Assembly: GCF_003590335.1 (NCBI RefSeq)
Contig: NZ_MIET01000009.1
Span: forward strand, 213,791-277,790
Reading direction: 5' to 3'
DNA length: 64,000 nucleotides
Source of the DNA: Pseudoalteromonas sp. MSK9-3
Lineage (GTDB): Bacteria > Pseudomonadota > Gammaproteobacteria > Enterobacterales > Alteromonadaceae
Shown here: positions 10,292 through 19,039 of the stretch, in pieces
Position numbering within the stretch: the stretch's first letter is position 1
How the letters are laid out: the number at the start of each line of letters is the position of its first letter
Translations under genes and position numbers: made by a program
The notes under the pieces: model-generated
Seen by the model: only the letters and a program-made list of their open reading frames with translations
Database searches by the model: none
What the model was told of the DNA's origin: nothing

Positions 10292-10381
10292 CTTGGTCTT
10301 TGCTTAATTTCAATGGTATTGGTTTTTTGACACTTCGGGCATGGAGTGCCATGAAACGGGCATCGAAACTGAGGAAAGATC

Positions 10382-10546
10382 ATGATAAAAGTAATTAAAG
10401 CGTTATTAAAAAGTAGAAACTCATCGCAAAGCACTAGTAAAAATAAAACGTTTTCTGGTAAGGTTTTAGATATCAATATTTTACGCACAGTATCGGGGGC
10501 TCGAGGCGGCGGCGGTCTGCACTGTACGGATAACTGTAAGCCCTAG
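10382..10546 (+). CDS. 54-residue peptide with a double-glycine-type leader (candidate bacteriocin/RiPP or signal-peptide precursor)
   Basis: The gene opens at ATG 10382, four bases after a strong GAGGAAAG ribosome binding site, and encodes 54 residues ending in SGARGGGGLHCTDNCKP. The N-terminal half is basic (MIKVIKALLKSRNSS). The middle fits a double-glycine leader: Leu at -7, Val at -4 and Gly-Ala at -2/-1, in LRTVSGA. Cleavage there would release RGGGGLHCTDNCKP, a 14-residue peptide with two cysteines spaced CxxxC. Such leaders are cut by C39-peptidase ABC transporters and are found on microcins, class II bacteriocins, RiPPs and some pheromones. No transporter or modification enzyme is in the window. 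Three membrane-protein genes follow at once. A 14-codon open frame (10341-10385) ends across the start codon and could couple translation. The function is unknown; the leader call is my inference. Confidence 0.65.
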   Translation: MIKVIKALLKSRNSSQSTSKNKTFSGKVLDINILRTVSGARGGGGLHCTDNCKP

Positions 10547-10573
10547 ATAAACAATGTATTTTAGGAAGACAAT

Positions 10574-11086
10574 ATTTTTACACTAACAGAGCTAGGTTTA
10601 CACTTCGACACGATCATTCTGATTGGTATGGTTCTAGGGTTTCTCCTAAATCTATTTTTCTTTATATCAGGAGTTAGCAAAGAGTTATCTTTATTGCTAA
10701 CTTCAGGTGCGATGGCAGTTTCTTATTTTATTAGTAATCATTTTATTTCATTGAGTGATATTGGTGTCTGGGTTTATATTGAATGGGCAATTTATGATTT
10801 ACTGACGATTTCTTCTATTCTTTTCTGTCACTATTTTTTCTCTAAAAAATTCTGTGTGGCAGCTTATTATGTCTTTTTTGGTCTTGTCATTAATACTTTT
10901 TTGTATATTCTTATATTTTCTGATTTTTACTTTATGAAAACAACAGAGCGCTGGTGGTTTTGGAGCTTTTATACTATCGCTGTTAATGTTGTTGATGTAA
11001 TGATGGTTGCTGTTTTGATTGTAAATAAAGATTTTATTTTCCTTGTTAAAGGAAGTGGTATTTTGAAAAAAAAGTTTTTTAGTTGA
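10574..11086 (+). CDS. Multi-helix membrane protein, paralog 1 of 3 (unknown family)
   Basis: I do not recognise the family. The protein has about five hydrophobic segments and a short cytoplasmic tail. It shares with its two downstream neighbours a YDLLTI motif in helix 3 and a FYTIAVNVVDVMMVAVLI signature in helix 5 followed by NKDF. The first ATG is at 10628, but no ribosome binding site precedes it and it falls inside the first helix. The frame is open back to 10565, with a good AGGAAG site at 10563-10568 seven bases before an ATT codon at 10574. An ATT start, as in infC, would give 170 residues; from 10628 the protein has 152. It begins 27 bases after the peptide stop, so the two are probably co-transcribed. 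An immunity or receptor role is possible but unproven. Confidence 0.6.
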   Translation: MFTLTELGLHFDTIILIGMVLGFLLNLFFFISGVSKELSLLLTSGAMAVSYFISNHFISLSDIGVWVYIEWAIYDLLTISSILFCHYFFSKKFCVAAYYVFFGLVINTFLYILIFSDFYFMKTTERWWFWSFYTIAVNVVDVMMVAVLIVNKDFIFLVKGSGILKKKFFS

Positions 11087-11241
11087 ATTATACTTTTTTC
11101 ATTTACTTCTTCAGTACGAATTTTATTTTAAGGAATAGAGAGTAAAGTTTTTTTGATAAGATTTAGCGTTTTACTTCCATTTTTCAAAATTGAGCCTTTT
11201 TAATTTTTATTTATTGAAATGGTGGGTGTAAGGTTAATTGT

Positions 11242-11808
11242 ATGCAAAATGTCATAACTGATGAAATTAACTATATGTTTAGCTTTATATTAAATTATTT
11301 GATTGTATGGCTTTTTCTTATTTCCACACTTATTAATTTCGCAAGCTCTATCTCTTCTGGCAGTTTTAGTGATTGGCATTTAGGAAGAAAAGAAGTCACA
11401 CTATTATCATTTGTGATGTTTATATCTTACTTATTATCAGCACCTTTGAATCAGTTAGATAATCAGGTGGTTTTTGGTGTTGTACTTACCTTTCTTACGG
11501 TCTACTTTGTTTTTGATATCCTAACGATGTTTCTGATTGGAAAGGTTTTAAATTTTAGAACTAATGAAGGGAGGGTATGTCGATTTTATCTTTTAATGGG
11601 TATGGCAATTAATGCGTCGGTTTTTTTATTATTACAAATTTGGTTTAGCTACGACTTTAAATCTATTCCGATGTGGTTTTTTGATTTTTATACAATAATT
11701 ATAAATTTAGTAGATTTTATGATGGTTTTATCCCTTATCCTTCGTAAGGACTTTCTGGGCTTGTGTAAATTAAGAGGTGCACTTGATAACTGTAATGTTA
11801 ATACCTAG
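11242..11808 (+). CDS. Multi-helix membrane protein, paralog 2 of 3 (unknown family)
   Basis: This is a protein of 188 residues with five predicted membrane helices. The motif FDILTM lies in helix 3, VCRFYLLMG precedes helix 4, and FYTIIINLVDFMMVLSLI in helix 5 is followed by RKDFLGL. These are the same positions and residues as in the flanking paralogs. The ATG at 11242 has AAGG about eight bases upstream. The gene is very AT-rich, unlike the arg operon before it. A 155-base spacer separates it from paralog 1, and I see no further peptide gene in it. I do not recognise the family. The tandem copies next to a small exported-type peptide suggest a linked function, for example immunity or sensing. 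Confidence 0.7.
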   Translation: MQNVITDEINYMFSFILNYLIVWLFLISTLINFASSISSGSFSDWHLGRKEVTLLSFVMFISYLLSAPLNQLDNQVVFGVVLTFLTVYFVFDILTMFLIGKVLNFRTNEGRVCRFYLLMGMAINASVFLLLQIWFSYDFKSIPMWFFDFYTIIINLVDFMMVLSLILRKDFLGLCKLRGALDNCNVNT

Positions 11809-12367
11809 TTTGGCTGCACTGGTTATAGATGTGAATAATTTAACAAATGAAATGATGAACAATATTGTTATTTTCTTGTTCTTATTTTCTGCGTTAGTTA
11901 ATATGGTGAGAATGACAAATGTAAATCGTGCTGAGTGTAAAGATGTTTTTTTTCTGTCTTTAGTCATGTTTTTGTCATATTTATCCTCGATTAATATACA
12001 TAACCTTAGTGTTAGTATACCAGCAGGATTTTATCGTTCTATTAATTTAATCTACTTCCTTTTTGATATTGTTACAATTTTAATTTTATGCCGTTTTGTT
12101 AGAGTAACGAGTTACGCAGGCCATTTTTGTCGATTTTACCTGGTGCTCTGTCTAAGCTTAAATGCCATTTTTTTTCTTATATTGCATGTTGATGTAGTAA
12201 TTAAATGGGGTACTAATGAGTATGGACCTTGGTTGCTTTGGACCATTCATTTTTATACGGTAAATACGTTGGATGGAATAATGATAGCCGTACTTTTATT
12301 GAAAAGGGATTTTTTAGGTATTTATCAGCTGAGAAGAAAGTTGGTGGGTATGAAAGATTGTTGTTGA
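11795..12367 (+). CDS. Multi-helix membrane protein, paralog 3 of 3 (unknown family)
   Basis: This is the third paralog, about 190 residues. FDIVTI is in helix 3, HFCRFYLVLC leads into helix 4, and FYTVNTLDGIMIAVLLL is in helix 5, followed by KRDFLGIYQLRRKL. It is closest to paralog 2 in the helix 4-5 region. The start is uncertain. The ATG at 11795 overlaps the end of paralog 2 by 14 bases and lacks a well-spaced ribosome binding site; a TTG at 11783 lies five bases after AGAGG, and a GTG at 11777 is also in frame. The protein ends in a Cys-Cys pair. A long inverted repeat follows the gene. Function unknown. Confidence 0.65.
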   Translation: MLIPSLAALVIDVNNLTNEMMNNIVIFLFLFSALVNMVRMTNVNRAECKDVFFLSLVMFLSYLSSINIHNLSVSIPAGFYRSINLIYFLFDIVTILILCRFVRVTSYAGHFCRFYLVLCLSLNAIFFLILHVDVVIKWGTNEYGPWLLWTIHFYTVNTLDGIMIAVLLLKRDFLGIYQLRRKLVGMKDCC

Positions 12368-12403
12368 ATCTTGCCCAAGTTTGCTTTATGCAGAGTTTAT
12401 TTA

Positions 12404-12434
12404 AATTAGAGGTACTGCCACTGTACCTCTAATT
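12404..12434. terminator. Stem-loop at the end of the peptide/membrane-protein block
   Basis: AATTAGAGGTAC (12404-12415) and its exact complement (12423-12434) form a 12-bp stem with a 7-nt loop. It stands between convergent genes (paralog 3 and the Wzi-like gene). A clear T-run is missing, so termination is likely but not certain. Confidence 0.6.
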
Positions 12435-12465
12435 ATGTGGATCGCTACTGTAGATATTTATCTAT

Positions 12466-12486
12466 ATAGCTACTAAAACATAGCTA

Positions 12487-12493
<7 letters not shown>
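12466..12493. repeat. Perfect 14-bp tandem duplication over the wzi-like stop codon
   Basis: ATAGCTACTAAAAC occurs twice in a row (12466-12479 and 12480-12493). The second copy contains the TAG stop of the Wzi-like gene on the minus strand, so the duplication placed a second stop-containing copy just downstream. It looks like a recent slippage event. Confidence 0.9.
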
Positions 12494-14441
<1,948 letters not shown>

Positions 14442-14533
14442 TTAATGCTATTTTCAGTTATTCTATTTAGCTATACTCAGCTAGTAGTAATTCACTTACA
14501 TTATAAAAATTTGCGTGTTAGAGAGAACAGGAT

Positions 14534-15190
14534 ATGAATACCAAGGAAAAAATTATTCGTACCAGTATTGCTTTGTTTAATTTACATGGGGAACGGGCGA
14601 TCACCACCAATCATATTGCTTCCAATTTGGGGATAAGCCCAGGAAATTTGTATTATCACTTTAAAAACAAAGAGGACATAATTCGCAATATTTTTACGTT
14701 ATATCGCGAGCATCTAAGTACGCATTTTAAACCTTTGAATACCGAGTTTGAGCCGTTAGAGCAGTTGACTAAATATTTAGACTCCTTGTTTGAACTGATG
14801 TGGCGATACCATTTCTTTTACGATAACTTGACCGACATTTTGGCCAAAGATGAGGTGTTGAAAAAAGACTATATTTCATTTCAGGCTGATCTCTTTGAGC
14901 AAGTACGTTCTGTTGTTATTGGTTTACGAACCAGTAAGGTCATTGATATTAGTGATGAAGATGCTGTTGAAGTGGCGCATATGCTGAAAATGACAGTAAG
15001 CTTCTGGACACCATATGTTAAAGCGAGGCGATTGACCGGCGTGCTTGAACAACAAGATATTTATAATGGCATTGTTAAAGTCCTTATGCTGTTTAAACCC
15101 TACTGCACCGACTTAAGTGTACAAAAGATTAGCGTGTTGCAGGCGCACTACCAGCAGCTTGCTGATGAGTCACTCCCGAGTATTGCTTGA
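14534..15190 (+). CDS. TetR/AcrR family transcriptional regulator
   Basis: The protein has 218 residues. An N-terminal TetR helix-turn-helix covers about residues 5-50 (KIIRTSIALFNLHGERAITTNHIASNLGIS, then GNLYYHFKNKEDII, the usual TetR recognition-helix region). The C-terminal ligand domain is all helical and gives no clue to the ligand. The gene lies alone between the divergent coaD and the co-directional thiI, which has its own promoter. It does not face an efflux operon, so its target is unclear. The family is certain; the function is unknown. Confidence 0.85.
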   Translation: MNTKEKIIRTSIALFNLHGERAITTNHIASNLGISPGNLYYHFKNKEDIIRNIFTLYREHLSTHFKPLNTEFEPLEQLTKYLDSLFELMWRYHFFYDNLTDILAKDEVLKKDYISFQADLFEQVRSVVIGLRTSKVIDISDEDAVEVAHMLKMTVSFWTPYVKARRLTGVLEQQDIYNGIVKVLMLFKPYCTDLSVQKISVLQAHYQQLADESLPSIA

Positions 15191-15239
15191 TAGCATCGTT
15201 TTATGTAGCTGGTTATTTCCTAGTCGCAGAGAAGTTTGC

Positions 15240-15270
15240 TATAATCGCGCGCCTGTTGTCCCGGCGCGCG
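15240..15270 (+). promoter_or_regulatory. thiI promoter -10 element with a GC-rich stem-loop at the transcript start
   Basis: A perfect TATAAT lies at 15240-15245. Immediately after it, CGCGCGCC (15246-15253) pairs exactly with GGCGCGCG (15263-15270) around a 9-nt loop. Transcription would start at about 15252, inside the left arm, so the full hairpin may form only in DNA or in longer transcripts. No convincing -35 hexamer was found. Confidence 0.5.
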
Positions 15271-15296
15271 TTCGCCTAGTCTAAAGAGTTGTTTCT

Positions 15297-16757
15297 ATGC
15301 TTAAATTTATCGTCAAATTGCATCCTGAGATTGCAATCAAGAGCAAGTCCGTTCGTAAGCGCTTTACACAAGTGCTTGAAAGAAATATCAAAATCATTTT
15401 GCGTCGGATTGATGAAAATGTAAAAGTAAAAAACAATTGGGACAATATCTCGGTTGAAAGTCAAAGTGCTGATGAAAATGTACGGTGTCAGTTTGTTGAT
15501 AATTTAAAGCGCGTGCCAGGTATCGTGCAATTTATTGAAGTACAAGAAACGGCATTTGAGGGCTTAGATGATATTTATCAGCGCACGCTTGAGTTAGCTG
15601 GGCACACCATTGAAAACAAAACGTTCTGTGTACGTGTAAAACGTAGAGGTGACCACGAATTTACCTCCTCGGATGTAGAGCGTTACGTCGGAGGTGGGTT
15701 AAATCAGCATGTAGAAGGCGCACGCGTCAAGCTAAGCAAACCCGAAGTGACCGTTAAAATCGAGATAAAAGGCGACTTAGCTTATATTGTAACGCACACT
15801 CATTATGGCATTGCAGGCTTCCCATTACCTACACAAGAAGATGTTTTGTCACTTATTTCAGGTGGCTTTGATTCTGGTGTTGCAACCTATCAAATGATGA
15901 GAAAAGGGGCGCGTACGCACTTCTTATTCTTCAATTTAGGTGGCGCTGCACATGAAATTGGTGTGAAGCAAGTGAGCCATTTCTTATGGAATCGTTTTAG
16001 TTCTACCCATAAAGTAAAGTTTATTACGGTCGATTTTGAGCCCGTGGTTGCTGAGATTTTGGAGAATGTAGAAAACGGGCAAATGGGTGTGGTGCTCAAG
16101 CGTATGATGATGCGTGCAGGCAGCCAAGTGGCCGAACGATTAAATATTCCGGCTTTGGTTACTGGTGAAAGTATTGGTCAAGTATCAAGCCAGACATTGG
16201 CAAACTTGAACGTGATTGACCGAGTAACAGAGACGCTGATCATTCGCCCACTGATCCAACATGACAAAGCTGAAATTATTAATATTGCGCGTGATATTGG
16301 TACCATTGAAATGGCTGAGGCGATGCCTGAATATTGTGGGGTTATTTCGAAAAAGCCCACAGTTAAAGCAAAGCTTGAGACTATTATCGCTGAAGAAGCC
16401 AAGTTTGATTTTGATGTGTTAGATACCGTGATTAAGAACGCAACGGTTAAAGACATTAGAGAGATTGAGACAGAAGCCAAAGAAGAAGTTAAAGAAGCCG
16501 AAACGGCAAGCCAACTGCCTGAGAATGGTGTGATCCTTGATATTCGTTCACCTGATGAGGAAGATGCGGACCCATTAGAGGTTGAGGGTGTTGATGTAGA
16601 GCATTTACCTTTTTTCCGCTTAAGCACTAAGTTTGCCGATTTACCGCAAGACAAAGAGTACTATTTATACTGTAAAAAAGGGGTGATGAGTCAATTACAA
16701 GCGCTTATCCTTCATGAGAATGGCTTTATGAACGTTAAAGTGTATAAACCAGAGTAA
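15297..16757 (+). CDS. thiI: tRNA 4-thiouridine synthetase / thiamine sulfurtransferase
   Basis: ThiI installs 4-thiouridine at position 8 of tRNA and supplies sulfur for the thiazole of thiamine. From the N-terminus it has a ferredoxin-like and THUMP region (about 1-165), the PP-loop [12 protein letters not shown] near residue 187, and the CGVISKKPT cysteine segment. It ends in a rhodanese domain whose active-site cysteine is in [11 protein letters not shown] near residue 458. The 486 residues match the E. coli enzyme (482), including the rhodanese extension that many species lack. An acidic and lysine-rich linker ([11 protein letters not shown]) joins the two halves. Confidence 0.96.
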   Translation: MLKFIVKLHPEIAIKSKSVRKRFTQVLERNIKIILRRIDENVKVKNNWDNISVESQSADENVRCQFVDNLKRVPGIVQFIEVQETAFEGLDDIYQRTLELAGHTIENKTFCVRVKRRGDHEFTSSDVERYVGGGLNQHVEGARVKLSKPEVTVKIEIKGDLAYIVTHTHYGIAGFPLPTQEDVLSLISGGFDSGVATYQMMRKGARTHFLFFNLGGAAHEIGVKQVSHFLWNRFSSTHKVKFITVDFEPVVAEILENVENGQMGVVLKRMMMRAGSQVAERLNIPALVTGESIGQVSSQTLANLNVIDRVTETLIIRPLIQHDKAEIINIARDIGTIEMAEAMPEYCGVISKKPTVKAKLETIIAEEAKFDFDVLDTVIKNATVKDIREIETEAKEEVKEAETASQLPENGVILDIRSPDEEDADPLEVEGVDVEHLPFFRLSTKFADLPQDKEYYLYCKKGVMSQLQALILHENGFMNVKVYKPE

Positions 16758-16805
16758 ATTAGCTGTACATTCTTTACCGCTGGGTCTATCGGACTCAGCG
16801 ATATG

Positions 16806-17708
16806 TCAGCGGTGAAGTTTCAATAGCTGATTAAACATCTCGCGGTTATAGGGGGTGTCAATACCATGATACGCTCCTCTTTTTACGATATATCCGCAAA
16901 TAGCATCGATTTCAGTGTGCCTACCGTTCAGTATGTCTTGTGCCATAGACGATGAGTTATGTTGAGTTCCAGTCATAACTTGATAAGCACTGGTGAGTGC
17001 TTCGTTGAGTTTTATGTCTATATTATCTGCATTTGCCACGACACATGCTTCATTTAATAACTGTAAGATCATGCTGGCATAGCGTGGCTGACGTAGTTGA
17101 CCATTCTTTACCTGGTGAATGGCAGATAAAGGGTTTATCGCGACATTTACGAGTAGTTTTTGCCATCGCAGTTGCGCGATATTATGGTGAATTTTACTGT
17201 GTGGGATTTGCGAGCAGAAGAACTGGTTAAAGCTGAGCTTTAGGCGCTCTAAAGCGATATCATTACATGCACCAAGGTAGGTTTCTCCAGCTCCAGTGGC
17301 TTTTACGGTGGTGTCATTTATCTTTAATCCACCCATTGATGTACTGAAGAAAAAAAGTGCCTGTTTTGCACCTAAGTATTGTTCTATTTCTTTCAGGTCG
17401 CTCATGCCATTGTGGCTAATAAATAGATTAGCATGCTCTGCTAAATAGGGGGCAATTGATTGAATTGCCTTGTTTAATTGATATGATTTAACACAAATAA
17501 AACCATGCTGGATGAGTGGTTGATTTTGGGTGGGATCGCTCAAGTCGATGTGCTTTACAGGTAAGTGATGCAGCTGTTGACCGCTTGAAAACGCAAAAGG
17601 GGCTGTATAGCGTCGTCTTACTAATAAAGTCACTGAGTGGTCATAAGCGAATGCTTTAGCAAGTGATAAACCAATCGCGCCTGCCCCCACAATATGTAGA
17701 TTAGCCAT
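16806..17708 (-). CDS. panE: 2-dehydropantoate 2-reductase (ketopantoate reductase)
   Basis: PanE reduces ketopantoate to pantoate with NADPH for pantothenate and CoA synthesis. The N-terminal nucleotide-binding loop is HIVGAGAIGLSLA at residues 4-16, and the C-terminal helical domain has WQKLLVNVAINPLSAI and TEIDAICGYIVKRG, as in the ApbA/PanE family. The start at 17708 (MANLHIVGAGAIG) is preferred over an upstream frame to 17792 because it matches the family. It overlaps the VanZ-like stop by eight bases (ATGGCTAA). The 300 residues are normal. Family members can act on other keto acids, so the exact substrate is inferred. Confidence 0.85.
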   Translation of the reverse strand: MANLHIVGAGAIGLSLAKAFAYDHSVTLLVRRRYTAPFAFSSGQQLHHLPVKHIDLSDPTQNQPLIQHGFICVKSYQLNKAIQSIAPYLAEHANLFISHNGMSDLKEIEQYLGAKQALFFFSTSMGGLKINDTTVKATGAGETYLGACNDIALERLKLSFNQFFCSQIPHSKIHHNIAQLRWQKLLVNVAINPLSAIHQVKNGQLRQPRYASMILQLLNEACVVANADNIDIKLNEALTSAYQVMTGTQHNSSSMAQDILNGRHTEIDAICGYIVKRGAYHGIDTPYNREMFNQLLKLHR

Positions 17709-18051
17709 ATTTGTTACCACGCCAAGTACGCCATAAAATATAGCTGGCGTAATAGCTAACAGCTCCAAGGACATCGGCAATAAAGTCTGCAAATGAGGCT
17801 TGACGGTGTGGCAGCATACCTTGCATTAACTCAATACCCACGCCATAACTGGCGAGCAAGGTTATTTGTAACCACATTGGCCATTTAAAGGCGTGGTGCA
17901 TAATAAAAGCAAGTATAAAAAATATGCCAAAGTGAGCAATTTTATCAAGGTGTTCTATCCGTATGCCTGAATGTTGGATTTCTTTCGCAAAAAGCGCAGT
18001 ACAGATAGCCAAGGTAATAAGCAAAACAATTTGATAAATACGTCTGGTCAC
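17701..18051 (-). CDS. VanZ-like family membrane protein
   Basis: This is a small integral membrane protein of 116 residues with about four hydrophobic segments. DKIAHFGIFFILAFIMHHAF and GVGIELMQGMLPHRQASFADFIADVLGA are the two conserved stretches of the VanZ-like family (the invariant K-x-x-H-F and E-x-x-Q with a later D-x-x-x-D/N). VanZ itself gives low-level teicoplanin resistance, but most chromosomal members have no known role. It is the first gene of a two-gene unit with panE, overlapping it by eight bases. Confidence 0.8.
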   Translation of the reverse strand: MTRRIYQIVLLITLAICTALFAKEIQHSGIRIEHLDKIAHFGIFFILAFIMHHAFKWPMWLQITLLASYGVGIELMQGMLPHRQASFADFIADVLGAVSYYASYILWRTWRGNKYG

Positions 18052-18189
18052 AAAACTTCCTGGGTTGTTCGTGTGTAAAAGAGTGAAGTCAGTATATCAC
18101 TGAAAACTGGCTGTTGGGTGAATATAAAAAGTTGTCCAAAATTTATTTTAGGTTGATATAATTGCAGCATAAATATTAGGAGATTTACT

Positions 18190-18672
18190 ATGCCATCATT
18201 TGACATTGTGTCAGAAATTGAAATTACAGAAGCGCAAAATGCAGTAGATAATGCGAAGCGTGAATTAGAAACTCGTTATGACTTTCGTGGTGTTGATGCC
18301 TCTATTGAGCTGACAAATGAAACCATTACTTTGAAAGCAGAAGCCGATCCACAAGTTATGCAATTGTTTGATATTTTAGCAAGTAAAGCATCAAAACGTG
18401 GCTTAGACGTAGCTAGCCTAGAGTTAAAAGACATTGAACGCGCTGGTAAGCATGTTTCACGTAAGGTGGCTTTAAAGCAAGGTATTGAAAAAGAGATGGC
18501 GAAAAAAATCGTTAAAGCGATTAAAGATGCCAAAATTAAAGTGCAAGCGGCGATTCAAGGTGAAGAAGTGCGTGTAACAGGTAAAAAGCGCGATGACTTA
18601 CAAGAGGCGATGCAAGTTGTGCGTACCGCTGATTTAGGACAGCCTTTCCAGTTTAAAAACTTCCGCGATTAA
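18190..18672 (+). CDS. yajQ: YajQ family nucleotide (cyclic-di-GMP)-binding protein
   Basis: This is a protein of 160 residues opening with [14 protein letters not shown] and continuing [14 protein letters not shown], the fixed N-terminus of the YajQ family. The [25 protein letters not shown] segment and the C-terminal [12 protein letters not shown] complete the duplicated ferredoxin-like fold. Members in Xanthomonas and Pseudomonas bind cyclic di-GMP and affect transcription; the E. coli protein binds nucleotides and tRNA. AGGAG before the ATG is a good ribosome binding site. The gene is monocistronic with its own terminator. Confidence 0.95.
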   Translation: MPSFDIVSEIEITEAQNAVDNAKRELETRYDFRGVDASIELTNETITLKAEADPQVMQLFDILASKASKRGLDVASLELKDIERAGKHVSRKVALKQGIEKEMAKKIVKAIKDAKIKVQAAIQGEEVRVTGKKRDDLQEAMQVVRTADLGQPFQFKNFRD

Positions 18673-18681
18673 TGAATATTG

Positions 18682-18712
18682 AGTGGTACCAAGCTGTACC
18701 ACTTTTATTTAC
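18682..18712 (+). terminator. Terminator of yajQ
   Basis: AGTGGTAC (18682-18689) pairs with GTACCACT (18696-18703) around a 6-nt loop, and TTTTATTT follows. It lies ten bases after the yajQ stop. Confidence 0.85.
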
Positions 18713-18879
18713 AAAGTTTATGCTGATCCATCAAATGATCGACTCTACGTGTGAACTGTTAATTTTTAGATTTCTAGACGTCCATTGACATTTCCCCTCA
18801 AAATTCGCACAATAACAGCTCTTTTCAAGGTGCTTAACAAGTTTTTATGACTTTCATATTACGCAGTTAATGTGAATAA

Positions 18880-18992
18880 ACTTGCTAAGATAATCGGGAA
18901 GTTGGTGCAAATGCATGTACTGGTTTAAGTCCAACACTGCCCCCGCAACGGTAATGCTTTATAAGCAAAGTCCGGAGACCGGCCTTGATATT
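18880..18992 (+). ncRNA. Cobalamin (AdoCbl) riboswitch
   Basis: The leader of btuB contains the conserved blocks of the cobalamin riboswitch in order: GGGAAGTTGGTGCAAATGC (18896 onward), then AAGTCC, then the B12-box core CTGCCCCCGCAACGGTAATG near 18936-18955, and TCCGGAGACCGGCC at 18970-18983. Binding of adenosylcobalamin to such elements normally shuts off expression of the uptake receptor. The 3' end is about 48 bases before the btuB start, and a GGGG ribosome binding site lies between, so translational control is plausible. The outer boundaries are approximate. Confidence 0.92.
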
Positions 18993-19039
18993 CATTTACT
19001 AATTATTACTTGTACGGTGGGTATGAGTAAGGGGAAACA

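Noticed and set aside
10201..10488. Minus-strand open frame of 95 codons with several Cys residues (CPKCQ) next to argH(A)
   Set aside because: It overlaps the terminator, the stem-loop and the plus-strand peptide gene, has no ribosome binding site and has unlikely composition; the plus-strand peptide has much better signals.
11087..11241. A second precursor peptide in the spacer between membrane paralogs 1 and 2
   Set aside because: No ATG-initiated frame with a leader-like sequence was found; the only short frame overlaps the ribosome binding site of paralog 2.
16776..16813. ACCGCTG/CAGCGGT inverted repeat between thiI and panE
   Set aside because: The loop is 24 nt and no T-run follows; alternative pairings compete, so it is not a credible terminator.
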